From Scalesia atractyloides (lineage: Eukaryota > Streptophyta > Magnoliopsida > Asterales > Asteraceae), in contig CAMTDV010000017.1 of NCBI GenBank assembly GCA_947069175.1, forward strand, positions 35,845,126 through 35,909,125: a DNA stretch of 64,000 nucleotides. Direction: 5' to 3'. How positions within the stretch are numbered: the stretch's first letter is position 1; each line of letters opens with the position of its first letter. Positions 1 through 10,547 of this stretch are shown here, in pieces. The notes beneath the pieces were generated by a model. It was not told the origin of the DNA and ran no database searches. It worked only from the letters and a program-made list of their open reading frames with translations. Position numbers and translations under genes: made by a program.

Positions 1-247
1 GGTTATATGATGTTAGCTCTAGGTATGGGTTCTTATCGTAGTGCTTTATTTCATTCTGATTCTCGAAGAATGAGGGGCAAGGGGATTGATCTAGAAAGAT
101 CTCTTGTTCTTATTATAAGATCGTGATTGGATCCGCATATGTTTGGTAAAGAGAATAATCTAAAGCGGATGTTATAACTAGTAAATATGTTCCTCCTCAT
201 GTAAACATATTTTATTGTCTAGGGGGAATTACGCTTACTTGTTTTTT

Positions 248-378
248 AGTACGGTCGTAGCATCTAAATGTGCAAATGTCGTAGCAGGAGCAGGGTCGGT
301 CAAATCATCTGCAGGTACATAAACAACTTGAATAGAAGTTATGGACCCTTCTTTGGTAGAAGTAATTCTTTCTTGTAA
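248..378 (-). pseudogene. atpB: Plastid atpB fragment (NUPT)
   Basis: The minus strand encodes a nearly perfect stretch of the chloroplast ATP synthase beta subunit, with recognisable runs such as LQERITSTKEGSITSIQ and YVPADDLTDPAPATTFAHLD. The match stops abruptly at both sides: at about 248 next to a T run, and at about 378 where the expected upstream residues are lost. In the plastid this protein is the catalytic subunit of the CF1 ATPase. Here a fragment of about 43 codons lies just upstream of a Copia gag relic, so it is read as a nuclear plastid DNA insertion with no function. Bases 1-247 could not be assigned. Confidence 0.85.
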
Positions 379-399
379 CTAAAATTTATATAAGAGTCT

Positions 400-1115
400 C
401 GTTTAAAGTCAAGAAGATGATGTTCTTACTACACAATGAGATAGATATAATAATTATGTTATGTTAACTTGGATTTTAAATTCTGTTTCTAATGAGTTAT
501 GTTTGCTTTTGACGTGTGGAAAGAATTAAAAGAAATTTATGATATAGTAGATGGGTCGATTCTGTTTGACTTGTATCAAAGAAATAATTCTTTTTTCTCA
601 AAATGGTCAGTATTACCATAAATTGAACATTATGTAGAACTTAGATCTGATTTTACAATTACCTGGGTGTACTCACAATGTTGTAAAACAGTTTAGTAAT
701 TTTTATCATCTTATTAAACTAATGCAATTTTTAATGGGTCTTGATAATGTTTACCAAGCTATTAGAACTAACTTGTTGATTAAAGAACCTCTTCTTTCTG
801 TTAAAGAGGCTTTTTTGTTATATCTTGGGAAGAGTCACATAGGAATTCTAATGTTAGTTTGTCAAGGGATCAAGTTCAAATTGTTTGGTGTTTTTTCACA
901 AAAGACAAATCAATCTTTTGAAAATTTAAAAGAAAAATGTTAGAAATATAAATCAAAATTTTTAATGTACTCATTGTAATAAACTTGGTCATAGCAATGA
1001 TAAAATTTTTAAACTCATTAGATATCCTTCTTGGGTAAAACCTAGAAATAATCATGGAAAGAATCAGATTACTAGTAATAATGTAATTAGTAGTAGTTCA
1101 CAAGATGAATTTTCA
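400..1115 (+). pseudogene. Copia gag relic with zinc knuckle
   Basis: Broken reading frames give typical Ty1/Copia Gag blocks in order: VWKELKEIYDIVDGSILF (about 516-570), then an uninterrupted piece at 722-943 beginning MQFLMGLDNVYQAIRTNLL, then a zinc knuckle at about 968-1010 reading CTHCNKLGHSNDK. The last Cys of the CCHC motif is replaced by Ile, and several stops and frameshifts separate the blocks. Gag would form the virus-like particle and bind element RNA. The matching RT-RNase H and 3' LTR lie at 4325-5939 on the same strand, so 1120-4320 is inserted or replaced DNA. Confidence 0.8.
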
Positions 1116-1454
1116 CCTTAATAAGCAAGGAGAAGGATAGATAAAAAAATGAGATCTTGAAGCTCCAATACTTAGTAGAAAATTTTAGAAAAGTTTGAAC
1201 AACACTTTGGAAACACTTCAAACCTTGGTTTTTCTTCTAGAATATAAGTTTGGAAGGTAAAAAGGGAATTGTATGGATGTGTGTGTGTGTGAGGGCGTAG
1301 GTTTGGAGAGGATAGGATGTGAGTTGTGTTTGATTTTCTGAGTGTGAAATGAAGATAAGGTGGTGAGCTGTGGTTTTATAAAAATGTAATTTCCATAAAA
1401 AAGATGTTGGGGGTGTCGAAGAAACAAAGCAAGAAGATTATCCACTTTGCAAAT

Positions 1455-2880
1455 TTAGCTTTGGAAATCACCATTTAATATAAAATAAATCATCACTTTT
1501 GATAAATCAATTATATACCAAAGTAACAAATTACAAGTGGCAGGTAAACGGGCAACAAGCTGCGCCGCAACCCCCTTTTGAATTGCAAAACCAATCCTAC
1601 TAAAGAAGAAACGGCCCTTAAAGGTTGAAAGATTACTATTCACAACCTGTTGGACCCTGTTTAGAAATTCCACAGCCTCTGGGGCTAGGGACCCAAATGT
1701 ATCAAAAGCGAATGGGATAAACACGTGTTGATTCTCTAAACAAGCCTTCTCGTGTTTAGCGACCTTGCCTGATTCCGCCTTTAACGCAACCTGGCCAGCA
1801 ACAAACCCATTATCCCTGAGTCCAACAAGAGGGGACACTCCTGTAAGGTCCACACAGGCGTGTTTTCCCCTAGCCCACCCAAACACAAGAATATCAGCTG
1901 GCCGAAGAGTAGACCTCCCGTCGAGCGGATCCGTCAGAAAGTTCACCGGAGCCTCCTTTTTCGCCGAAATCCCTGCCCGCTTTAGAACATCATAGAGAAT
2001 ATCCCTTACCAAATCATGTCGGTATTTAAAACCAGGTAACTCCTTACAATGGACCGCATGTTCGCCGAAAGTATCTAAACAAGCCTTGCGACAAACTGGG
2101 CAGGGCTCATCAACCGGAAACAGAGGGATCATTAGCCGGTACTTAAGAATTGCCCGGTATTCCACTGCTGACATGTGTTGGCCTAGTCCTTCAATGGGGA
2201 TAATGTCAGAAAATCCTGAGAATGAGGTGCCCGGAGACAATCAAACACAGCTTTCTGACGAGGGGATAGACTAAACTTCTCTCCCAAACACTGGACAGTT
2301 CTACTAAATAGGGCACTCGCCAAAGCATTCTGGGCTTTAGGGGGGCGGTGTCCTTATTAGAGAAACCACCAATATTAAAATCCGGAAGGGATATGTGCAT
2401 GCAATCCAACGCGCACACATAATCAGAATCTAACCCAACAATACCACAGTCTCGAAGAATGTGGTCCTCTAAACTCCAAGATTGCGCCTTCGAGGCCACA
2501 AAAGCATACGTGGATACATCTCAGCCGAACACCCAAACCCCCAAAACGGGTCGGGAGGGATGCAAGCCTCCATTGAAGATCCCCAAAAAACGGACCCCCG
2601 CAAACCACGATATCCTCGATAGCTCTCCGAAGGCCTTTGTCAAAAACCGAAACAGCCTCCCCAACAAATGTGGGTTGGCACGTTCTGAGGCCAAACAACA
2701 ACTTAGCAACACCCATGCAAGAGCGCAGCAAGAGAAGCTCGCATTGAAGGTCCCGCAGATGTGGAAGATAGCTCATCAGATCCACTGCACAAGATGCCCT
2801 TTTCGAAAGATAGCTCATGGAAGGTGTAGGGTGGTGACAGGTTGGGTTCTAAGGAGACAATGGGTGTTTTTCGAAAGGTA
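1455..2880 (-). pseudogene. RT-like retroelement relic with C-terminal nuclease domain
   Basis: Three minus-strand frames join in order. Frame 2818-2423 holds a post-RT block (SVFDKGLRRAIEDIV, GDLQWRLASLPTRFGGLGV). Frame 2499-2206 is a linker. Frame 2240-1455 (261 aa) is the best preserved. That last part has a putative zinc site (C47, C50, H61/H64, C65) followed by an HD...RD helix. After it comes a domain with Asp116 in PADILVFG and Asp131 in CVDLTG, then a Lys-rich helix. I read this as a PD-(D/E)XK-like endonuclease, as in some non-LTR retroelements; that assignment is inference. The RT catalytic core itself is missing, and frameshifts near 2230 and 2450 break the gene. Confidence 0.6.
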
Positions 2881-4324
2881 AATAATAGGTTTATCCACTT
2901 GTTTTTAAGTTTCTTAATGGTTAAAAAGGACCAAGAAGTCAAAGTATGGGACTATGTGTCAATACTTTTTTGGTTAGTCTAGTTTTAAAAGTGGTATTGT
3001 CAACTAGAAAGTTTGAGGATGGTGGGTACCGATGTGCATGGAGTCGAGATGGGGGTGGGTTTTGGTGAGGGTTGAGTGTTAATTGGGTTATGGTTGGAGA
3101 GTTAACTTGGTTAGTTTTCCAAATTACAAGGTTTTCCATATTTCATTGTTTTCATAAAACCATAACTAATTACTAGTAAATAAAATGCACATACGTATAT
3201 ATAACTACACACATATACCAATATCTAGAGAAATACTAGACTAAATCCTTAAGACAAGGATAGAAATGATTTTATATAAGAATCGACTTCGAGTCTAAAA
3301 AGATTAAGCGTATTTTCATTAAATACAACATAAAAGGGCTCGTTTATACTTTTCTGGAATTAACGATTCTATCACTAGTGTTCGTATTTGTCGAGTCGTT
3401 TGAATGTGTACCAACAAATTTCTAAAAAAATCGCTTAAGCATGTAATGCACGTGTATGGTTTGGGCTTTGTTAGACGCGTAACGAACTAATTACTGAAAA
3501 TCAATTCAAATATGGATTAACGTAATGTAAGTATGTCTAAAAAACAGTACGGATAATGACCTGGAAAAATGCCGGTTGTCCAGTCTCCCCCAGTTGAAGG
3601 AATTTAGTCCCAAAATTAAGTTGAGGTGAATTCCCTAAATGAGTTATCAAAATGAGCTTAGATGGAAGATGTTATCAGGAATAGATTATCTTGGGAGATT
3701 GATATGCATATGAGAAATGAACTACGGAGATTAGTTGTCTTCCATGACTGCCAACAGACATTTTGGTTTCACAGAAATTGAAGTACGTTCAATGGATGGT
3801 CTTACCTGACCACGAAACATTTGGAATTAAAGAAAAGAGGAACATCAAGGTAAGTCGTTGAGTAGAAGAATAATAGATTCAGACTATCATTTAAAATCTT
3901 AGTCCAACACTACATCGATTTAAAGCGATCGAAAATCAACAGTGACGTTAGGTTGTCAATGGTAAATGCGCCGGTTATTGAGAAAATATGACACAACTCT
4001 CAATCCTAAGTTTTGACTTACCCGAGAGGGTAACACTTGACGTTATTGCTACCAATAATCATTACCCCTAAGTATTGAATCGTTCCAAACGAGATGGTAC
4101 CACAACAAGGAACTGCATGGATTCCCAACTAATATGGTAACCAGGTATCACAGAGGTAGGATCTACCCCTATTTGGTTAGAATGAAAAAGAAAACAGATT
4201 GTGAGTCTCGTCATTAGCGAGTGACCACCCAACAAGGGTTTTGAAGGTCTTGTCTCTTAGGCTCCGAAAGTCACACTAGCATTAATGAATATGTCATACC
4301 CCGACTCGCAGCGGAAACATGATA
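2881..4324. other. Noncoding insert within the Copia relic
   Basis: No gene was found. The stretch separates the RT/nuclease relic from the resumed Copia RT, which restarts at about 4325 with the codons for CKLKKYLCGLKQAP. Bases 4292-4317 match the reverse complement of the 3' end of the solo LTR at 16611-16636 at about 24 of 26 positions. A small LTR remnant therefore sits at the junction. The remainder has no recognisable ORF or repeat structure. Confidence 0.5.
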
Positions 4325-5400
4325 CATGGGTTTGTAAATTAAAGAAATACTTATGTGGGCTTAAACAAGCTCCAAGTTATGTGGAATGAAAAATTAATTA
4401 GTGTTTTGTTTGAGTTGAGATTTACTCAAAGTAAATGTGATTATTCTATGTTTGTCAAATCTTCTTCTTCTGTGTTTATTGTCTTTCTTGTGTATGTTGA
4501 TGACATAGTAATAACTGAAAATAGTGAAAAGAAATATCGAAAGCGAAAGAGCTTTTTAAAGCCAAGTTTTTAATTAAAGATATGGGTACATTAAAGTATT
4601 TTTGGGTATAAAAGTTGTTAAAATTGATATTGGTATTTGTCTTTCTCAAAGAAAGTGTTGTTTAAAGTTGTTAGCAGAGTATGGAATGGTTGGATGTAAA
4701 CTATGGGATTACATCTTTGTGTGATAAGGAAAATGAAAACTTGATTAATATCACTGGTTACCAAAGATTACTAGGTAATTTAATCTACTTGTCACATATC
4801 AGACATGATATTGCTTATTATGTTCATTTTTTGAGTCAGTTTATACATAAGCCAACAAGGGCTCATTATCTTATGGCAATGGGGGTGTTAAGGTACTTCA
4901 AAAGTTCACCCGGTTCTTTTTAATAAAAACTCTATTTTGGAGTTAACTGCATGTTCTGATTTAGATTAGGGAAAACGTTTAGTGTCTAGGAAGTTTGTTA
5001 CTTGTTATTGTGTGTTTTTTGATAGCTCTTTGATAACTTGGAAAATAAAAAAGTAGTCGACTAAATCTCAGTCTACAACAAAAGTTGAGTACCGAGCAAT
5101 GTATACTGCAACATGTGATGTTTTGTGGATAGTTAATTTGCTCAGTGAAATGCATATCCAGGTTATTCTTTCTACTTCATTATATTGTGATAATACAACG
5201 ACAATATTAATTCTTGCTAATCATGTCTTTCATGATAGGACCAAACACTTTGAACTTGATTTATTTTTCTTGAGAGAAAAGATTGTTATATAACCTCTTG
5301 GTATTAAAACAGATAAACAAATCACTGACTTTTTCACTAAAGTTTTGTTAATAAGTCAGCATAAATGGTTAAGCATGTTTGATATCTTTGGTTATAAAAA
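4325..5400 (+). pseudogene. Copia reverse transcriptase-RNase H relic
   Basis: Broken frames on the plus strand spell the C-terminal half of a Ty1/Copia Pol. First comes LCGLKQAP (4349), then the RT active-site box VYVDDIVIT (about 4491-4517), then GYQRLLGNLIYLSHIRHDIAY (in the 4681-4923 frame). An RNase H tail follows with the EYRAMYTATCDVLWI block and YCDNTTTI (5080-5293). Stops and frameshifts occur near 4572, 4923 and 5293. It belongs to the same element as the gag at 400-1115; the protease and integrase are gone. Confidence 0.85.
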
Positions 5401-5407
5401 TAGGGGG

Positions 5408-5939
5408 TGTTATTTATTGTCACCTTTAAATTTAATATAGTTTCTTATTTCTTATATTGTTTTTGATTTTGGTTCCATAAATATTGGGCTTCATAAATGT
5501 TGGGATGAGGCTTTGTCTTGCTGAGTTGGTGTTGTTGTTATTGGGCTTAATGAAGACATGGGGTTGTAGCAGAATAAGGAGCTGGACTTAGGGTTGTAGC
5601 AGGTTTAGGAGGTCGAGCCGAGTAGGGTTTAGTTCAAGTATTTGTAGTGGGTCTCTATCTAATGAACTTAGCTCATTGTTCTGATATTTCTCTCCTGAAC
5701 AAGTTCTTTTGCATATCTGAAATACCTGATTTAGGGTTTTTGATCATGTATCTTCATAGCGTGTTAGATCTGAGCTTAGAGTGTGTGTACAAATCATCGT
5801 GTTGATGATTTGTAGGTGAGATTGTGAGTGTTTCGTTTGTATTTTTTTTTTCAGATTTGTTTGAACAAAGTTTTAAGTGTCTTTGATCTTAAGGTTTTAT
5901 CATATTGTTTGTATGATCATGTTTTGATAGATTTTCACA
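5408..5939 (+). repeat. Copia 3' LTR (probable)
   Basis: A G-rich polypurine tract (AATAGGGGG, ending at 5407) directly follows the Pol relic and is followed by TGTTATTTATTG, the expected start of a 3' LTR. The right end is set at the ...TTTTCACA near 5939, just before a (CT)n(TA)n tract. The 5' partner would lie outside the window, so the right boundary is uncertain. Confidence 0.6.
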
Positions 5940-5970
5940 CGTTCTGAACTCTCTCTCTCTCTATATATAT

Positions 5971-6292
5971 AGGGGAGTGATAGAAAGAAAACTCATATTA
6001 GTTAAGAAAACTAAGAAACCCAAATGAATGGACTTTCTTTTCCCAAGTGTTACACCTTTTTGCAAACTGTGTTACGTGTAACAACCAGAGACTGACACGT
6101 GTTACGTGTAACAACTTTTGCAGACTTTTAGTTTTTCTGAAAAAGTAAAAGTTGTTAAGTAACATGTGGCAACCTCTGGTTGTTACACGTAACATGTCTG
6201 CAAAAAAGGTGTAACATGTGGCAAAAAGATGTAAATTCATTTGAGTTTCTTAGTTTTATTAACTAATATGGGATTTCTTCCTATAATTCTCC
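5971..6292. mobile_element. Palindromic MITE in (TA)n, family A
   Basis: The element starts GGGGAGTGATAGAAAGAAAA, and its other end reads the same on the opposite strand (AGGAGAATTATAGGAAGAAA). The inverted repeat continues through CATATTAGTTAA and nearly to the centre, so the whole 322-bp unit is one hairpin. TA repeats abut both sides. The only ORF inside is a by-product of the palindrome. A sister copy is at 16772-17143. Confidence 0.8.
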
Positions 6293-6301
6293 TATATATA
6301 T

Positions 6302-6678
6302 AGGCTTCGGTTCAATTAAGAACCACCCAAGTTGTGAGAATCATGAGAACTCTTACTTCTCACGCGAGTTGAGCCACAATTTTTTGCACAAACGTAGATA
6401 GGAATATTATAAATATATCTGTAAAAAAGGAAAAAAAAATTGTCGAGTCGGTAATTTTGCCTGATGTAAGTTTTGTTTACGCGCTAATGTAAATTTTGTT
6501 ATGACTATGAATTTTTTTACACCTCATGTAAGTTTGTGCATGCGGCATTTTAATTTTTTTTTCCTAAAACAAGTGATTTTTAACGATTTCTGACTTTTTT
6601 TTAAAAAAAACCTTTTAGAATGCCTAGTTCTCATGGATCTCACAACTTAAGCTGGTTCTCATTTTATCCTGACCCCCC
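6302..6678. mobile_element. TIR element in (TA)n, family B
   Basis: The left end (GGTTCAATTAAGAACC, then GTTGTGAGAA) and the right end (reverse complement ...ATAAAATGAGAACC) are imperfect inverted repeats flanked by TA and CT/TA microsatellites. Shared internal blocks (CAAACGTAGAT, TTGTCGAG, TTTACGCGC) link it to 13425-13825 and to the larger 54521-55921 element. No coding capacity was seen. Confidence 0.7.
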
Positions 6679-6726
6679 TCTCTCTCTCTCTATATATATA
6701 TATGTATGTATGTATGTATATATATG

Positions 6727-7167
6727 TAGTTGATGGTTCAAATGAGAAGATTTTTTTTTTGTCAAAATCGAAAGAATAAGTTTTTAACTAACATAATTTC
6801 TCTATATAATATGTGTATTTAATCTTATTGTCAAGGCATATATGTAAATTATGAATTTAATTAATTTATTGTATTCATCTAAATTAGCTAACTAATTAAT
6901 CTTGTAATCCATTTTTAAAATACACTATTTCAAGACTACCTAATTTATGGTTAAGGACATTTTTTATATGTGTAAAATAAAGTGTACTATTAATTTTGAT
7001 ATACGTATGATAAATTTCGATATGTGTAGATCAAAGTGTTTTTGCCAAATTAACGAGAGAGAAAATAATTAATGGGAGAAGTTATAAACTATTTATTATT
7101 TTAGAATTATGTTGGTTGCTTCTTCTTTTTCTTCTCATATTTAGTTTCTTTTCAAATGATCTTTCCC

Positions 7168-7169
<2 letters not shown>
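6727..7169. mobile_element. Probable TIR element in (TA)n
   Basis: This AT-rich unit lies between two TA tracts. Its ends, GATGGTTCAAATGAGAAGA and, on the opposite strand, GATCATTTGAAAAGAA, are weakly complementary and resemble the GAGAAC-type ends of its neighbours. It has no ORF. Confidence 0.45.
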
Positions 7170-7227
<58 letters not shown>

Positions 7228-7229
<2 letters not shown>

Positions 7230-8187
7230 ATTAGGTTTAATAGTGAACTACTTCTTGAGAGTGAACCAAGTGAACTAATATTGAATTTTGATCATTTTTT
7301 AGATTAAATCGGTAAAATTGACATAAACCAAGTATGTTAAATTAAAATCTCTTAATTTTCTCATCTCTTAACTCTCTCTCTCTCTCTCTCCTTTTTAATT
7401 ATTTCTCCATCATTTCTTTACCCATAGATTTTGTTTTAATTTTAAGTTGAATATTGTTTTTCTTTTATTATCCGTATATAGAAATATCTTGATATAATGT
7501 TTTTAACTTTTTATAATTTTCAACAAATATTGAAAAAATTATCAGAGATTGAAATTGTAATTATTTTTTGGCATTAACTTTTTTTTGAATATGTGATGAA
7601 GTTACTTATTTTTGCATACATGTGACTAATTTCGTTTTCATTAATTTCATAATTTTTATATGAATCTACCCGTGTGCATGCATAATATACTATATGTTAT
7701 TAATATACACTTATGTAACCATTTCTGAATATAATACACAAATGTATAAAAGTTTGTACACATGTGTATAAACTAACAACTGCTTATCTTGTATAAACTG
7801 ATAGTTAACGAGACTATACACATGTGTATAAACTAAGAGTTGTGTATCTTGTATAAACTGATAGTTGGCGAGACTGTACACATGTGTATAAACTAACATA
7901 TGTGTATCTTGTATAAACTGATATTACTGAGACTGTACACATGTGTATACACTGACAGCTATGTATCTTGTATATACGGAAACTAACGAGATTTTAGGGA
8001 TTTTGATTATATTGTTTAATAAATGCAATTTACAAAAGACGCAAAAGCCCTTCTCTTAATTATTTGAAAGGGAAGTTACAACATTATAATTACAATCTTG
8101 TCATTGTTTAAAAATCTCTAGATGATGTAATCCAATGGCCCAGATTAGTTTACATAGTTCACTCTCAACCTAGTGTTCACTCTAGAA

Positions 8188-8194
<7 letters not shown>
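7228..8194. mobile_element. TIR element in (TA)n, family C
   Basis: The left end GGATTAGGTTTAATAGTGAAC and the reverse complement of the right end (GGGTAGGTTCTAGAGTGAAC) are terminal inverted repeats. Long pure TA tracts abut both sides (about 7172-7227 and 8196-8240). Internally it carries a 60-bp tandem repeat (7750-7990). The same end type (GTGAAC...) is seen in the element split at 13877-16722. Confidence 0.75.
7750..7990. repeat. 60-bp tandem repeat, about 4 copies
   Basis: Units share ACACATGTGTATAAACTAA...ATCTTGTATAAACTGATA with a period of 60 bp; the fourth copy is more diverged. The repeat creates a spurious repetitive ORF on the minus strand. Confidence 0.9.
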
Positions 8195-8241
<47 letters not shown>

Positions 8242-8243
<2 letters not shown>

Positions 8244-8856
8244 AAGGGATAAAAATGAGAACTAGCTTGAGTTATGAGAGGTTTTTTGAAAAAAAAAACA
8301 TTTTGATGAACTTTTTTTATGAAACTTTTCCAAAAAAATAAATAAATATTGTATACGACTTCTTATATCGGTAAAAAAAATTACACCTTTGTAACGTTCT
8401 AGGGCTAATGACGTCAGTAACCATTTAAACCAACGTAAATCGAAATTTCATGTGGAATAAATGTCGGCTCGTCAATATTTTCGGTTTTTTTCACAGATGT
8501 CTTATTTACATGTATATATACATATATGGAAGGGATAAAAATGAGAACTAGCTTGAGTTATAAGAGGTTTTTTGAAAAAAAAAATGAATTTTTTTTATGA
8601 AACTTCTCCAAAAAAATAAATAAATATTGTATACGACTTCTTACATCGGTAAAAAAATTACACCTTTGTAACGTTCTAGGGCTAATGTCGTCAGCAACCA
8701 TTTAAACCAACGTAAATCGAAATTTCATGTTGAATAAATGTCGGCTCATCAATATTTTTGGTTTTTTTTTATCTTTGTGCAAAATTTAGTTGAAAAACTC
8801 ACACAGGAAGTACGAATTCTCGTAGTTCTCACAACTCAAAAGAGTTATCATCTTAA
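8242..8856. mobile_element. (TA)n-flanked element with an internal 286-bp duplication
   Basis: Two direct copies start with GGAAGGGATAAAAATGAGAAC at 8242 and 8528 and stay nearly identical for about 240 bp, down to the ATAAATGTCGGCTC block. The outer right end contains GTTCTCACAACTCAA, the inverse of the left GAGAAC...TTGAGTTATGAGA. The unit is bounded by TA tracts. No ORF was supported. Confidence 0.7.
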
Positions 8857-8858
8857 AC

Positions 8859-8875
<17 letters not shown>

Positions 8876-8897
<22 letters not shown>

Positions 8898-10226
8898 TGG
8901 GGTTCTTGCACAAAGTGTGTTTTTCCAACAAAGTGTAGGAAGCGATCTGGGCCATCTGATGGTCGAGATCATCTTGGTGACATTTTGGTAATATGTGTGT
9001 CTTAATAATAGGATGATTTGATTAGTTAGGGGTAGATGTGTCATTTAGCTTGTTTTAAATATGGAAATGACTTTCATTCCATAAACCACCCCACATTTGC
9101 GATTCCCCCCCCCCCTCTCCCTCTCTCGCGAAGAACCCTAAAAATTATAAAACACATCATCAAGAAACCACAAAAGACATGTCAGTTGTGAATTTAACTT
9201 GTAACTGGTAAAACACAGCGTCAAGAAATTATTCATGAAGGATTACAGCTGGTAAAACACAACGCTATTAATCTATTTGCTGTTAAAACACATCGTCAAG
9301 AAATTGTTCATGAAGGATTGCATTTGGTAAAACACATCGTTAAGAAATTGTTCATGAAGGATTGCAGCTGGTAAACACATCGTCAAGAAATTAGTCTGCT
9401 TGCTGCTAAAACATAACGGTATTAATCTGTTTGCTGTTAAAACACAATGTCAAGAAATCTTCAAGCATTACTAGCATGAATGGTAAAACACAACGTCAAG
9501 AAGTCCTCCAGCATTAGCAGCATGAATGGTAAAACACAACGTCAAGAAATCCTCCAGCATTACCAGCATGAATGCTAAAACACAACGGTATTAATCTGCT
9601 TGCTGTTAAAAGACAATGTCAAGAAATCCCCCAGCATGAATGGTAAAACACAGCTTCAAGAAATCCTCCAGTATTACCAGCATGAATGGTAAAACACAAT
9701 GTCAAGAAATCCTCTAGCATTTCTAGCATGAATGGTAAAACACAGCGTCAAGAAATCCTCCGGCATTACCAACATGAATGCTAAAACACAACGATATTTA
9801 TTTGCTTGCTGTTAAAACACAAAGTCAAGAAATCCTCCAGCATTACCAGCATGAATCGATACATAACAGGTAATTAGGAAAACAAAAACAGAAGTGTATT
9901 TACCATCTCCGCAATCAATAATTGTGTTTGAAGCCATGACTTTTTCTCACGAAAAAATTATTTGCGATGAAGATTGTGAAAAAACGAATTTGCTATTGAT
10001 TGATATGTACGTATGAATGTAATTCAAAACCACCATTCAGAAAATCATGAAGAAACTGTTTCCATGATCTCATGCATGGTTAAGTAATGAGAGATAACTT
10101 CCAAAAATAAAATAAAATGTCAAATTACACAAGTGCCCTTTTAGTTATAATCCCACCATGCCACGTGTCACATTCTTATTGCTTGTTACACCTTCTAAAA
10201 AACTTAGGCTTTGTAGCCAACTCTCA

Positions 10227-10246
<20 letters not shown>
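8876..10246. mobile_element. TIR-like element carrying a minisatellite
   Basis: The left side begins (TA)n(GA)n then GTGGGGTTCTTGCACAAAG. The right side mirrors it, ending (on the opposite strand) (GA)n GTGAGAGTTGGCTACAAAG. The mirrored TA/GA tracts show inverted termini. The middle is a 17-copy minisatellite (9150-9866). No coding sequence was found. Confidence 0.6.
9150..9866. repeat. Minisatellite, core AAAACACAACGTCAAGAAAT
   Basis: About 17 copies of the 20-base core occur at spacings of 30 to 60 bases, most followed by CCTCCAGCATTACCAGCATGAATGGT or by a shorter GGTATTAATCTG variant. The mix of two unit types gives a higher-order pattern. Spacers are not unique sequences, so it is not a CRISPR array. 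Confidence 0.9.
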
Positions 10247-10283
<37 letters not shown>

Positions 10284-10514
10284 ATAATCAATGTAAGAAG
10301 AAAAAGAAGAAAAATGTATAATCGTAAAACATTAAATAGTTAATAACTCGTTACATTAATTATTTTATTCCTAATTAATTAGTCAATTTCATTTTATCAT
10401 ACACACATAATTTTTATCCTACATATATCCTACATGTTATTGAATTTTATACTACACATGTAGCAATTTATCGTATACTTTAACCTACACTCTATATGAT
10501 TATTATTTTTTTAC

Positions 10515-10531
<17 letters not shown>

Positions 10532-10547
<16 letters not shown>

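Noticed and set aside
7116..7307. ORF reading through a (TA)n tract (IYIYIY)
   Set aside because: Microsatellite translation; the same applies to ORFs at 8738, 10158, 16689 and 47359.
9150..9866. CRISPR-like array
   Set aside because: Spacers are themselves repeated and spacing is irregular; the genome is plant nuclear DNA.
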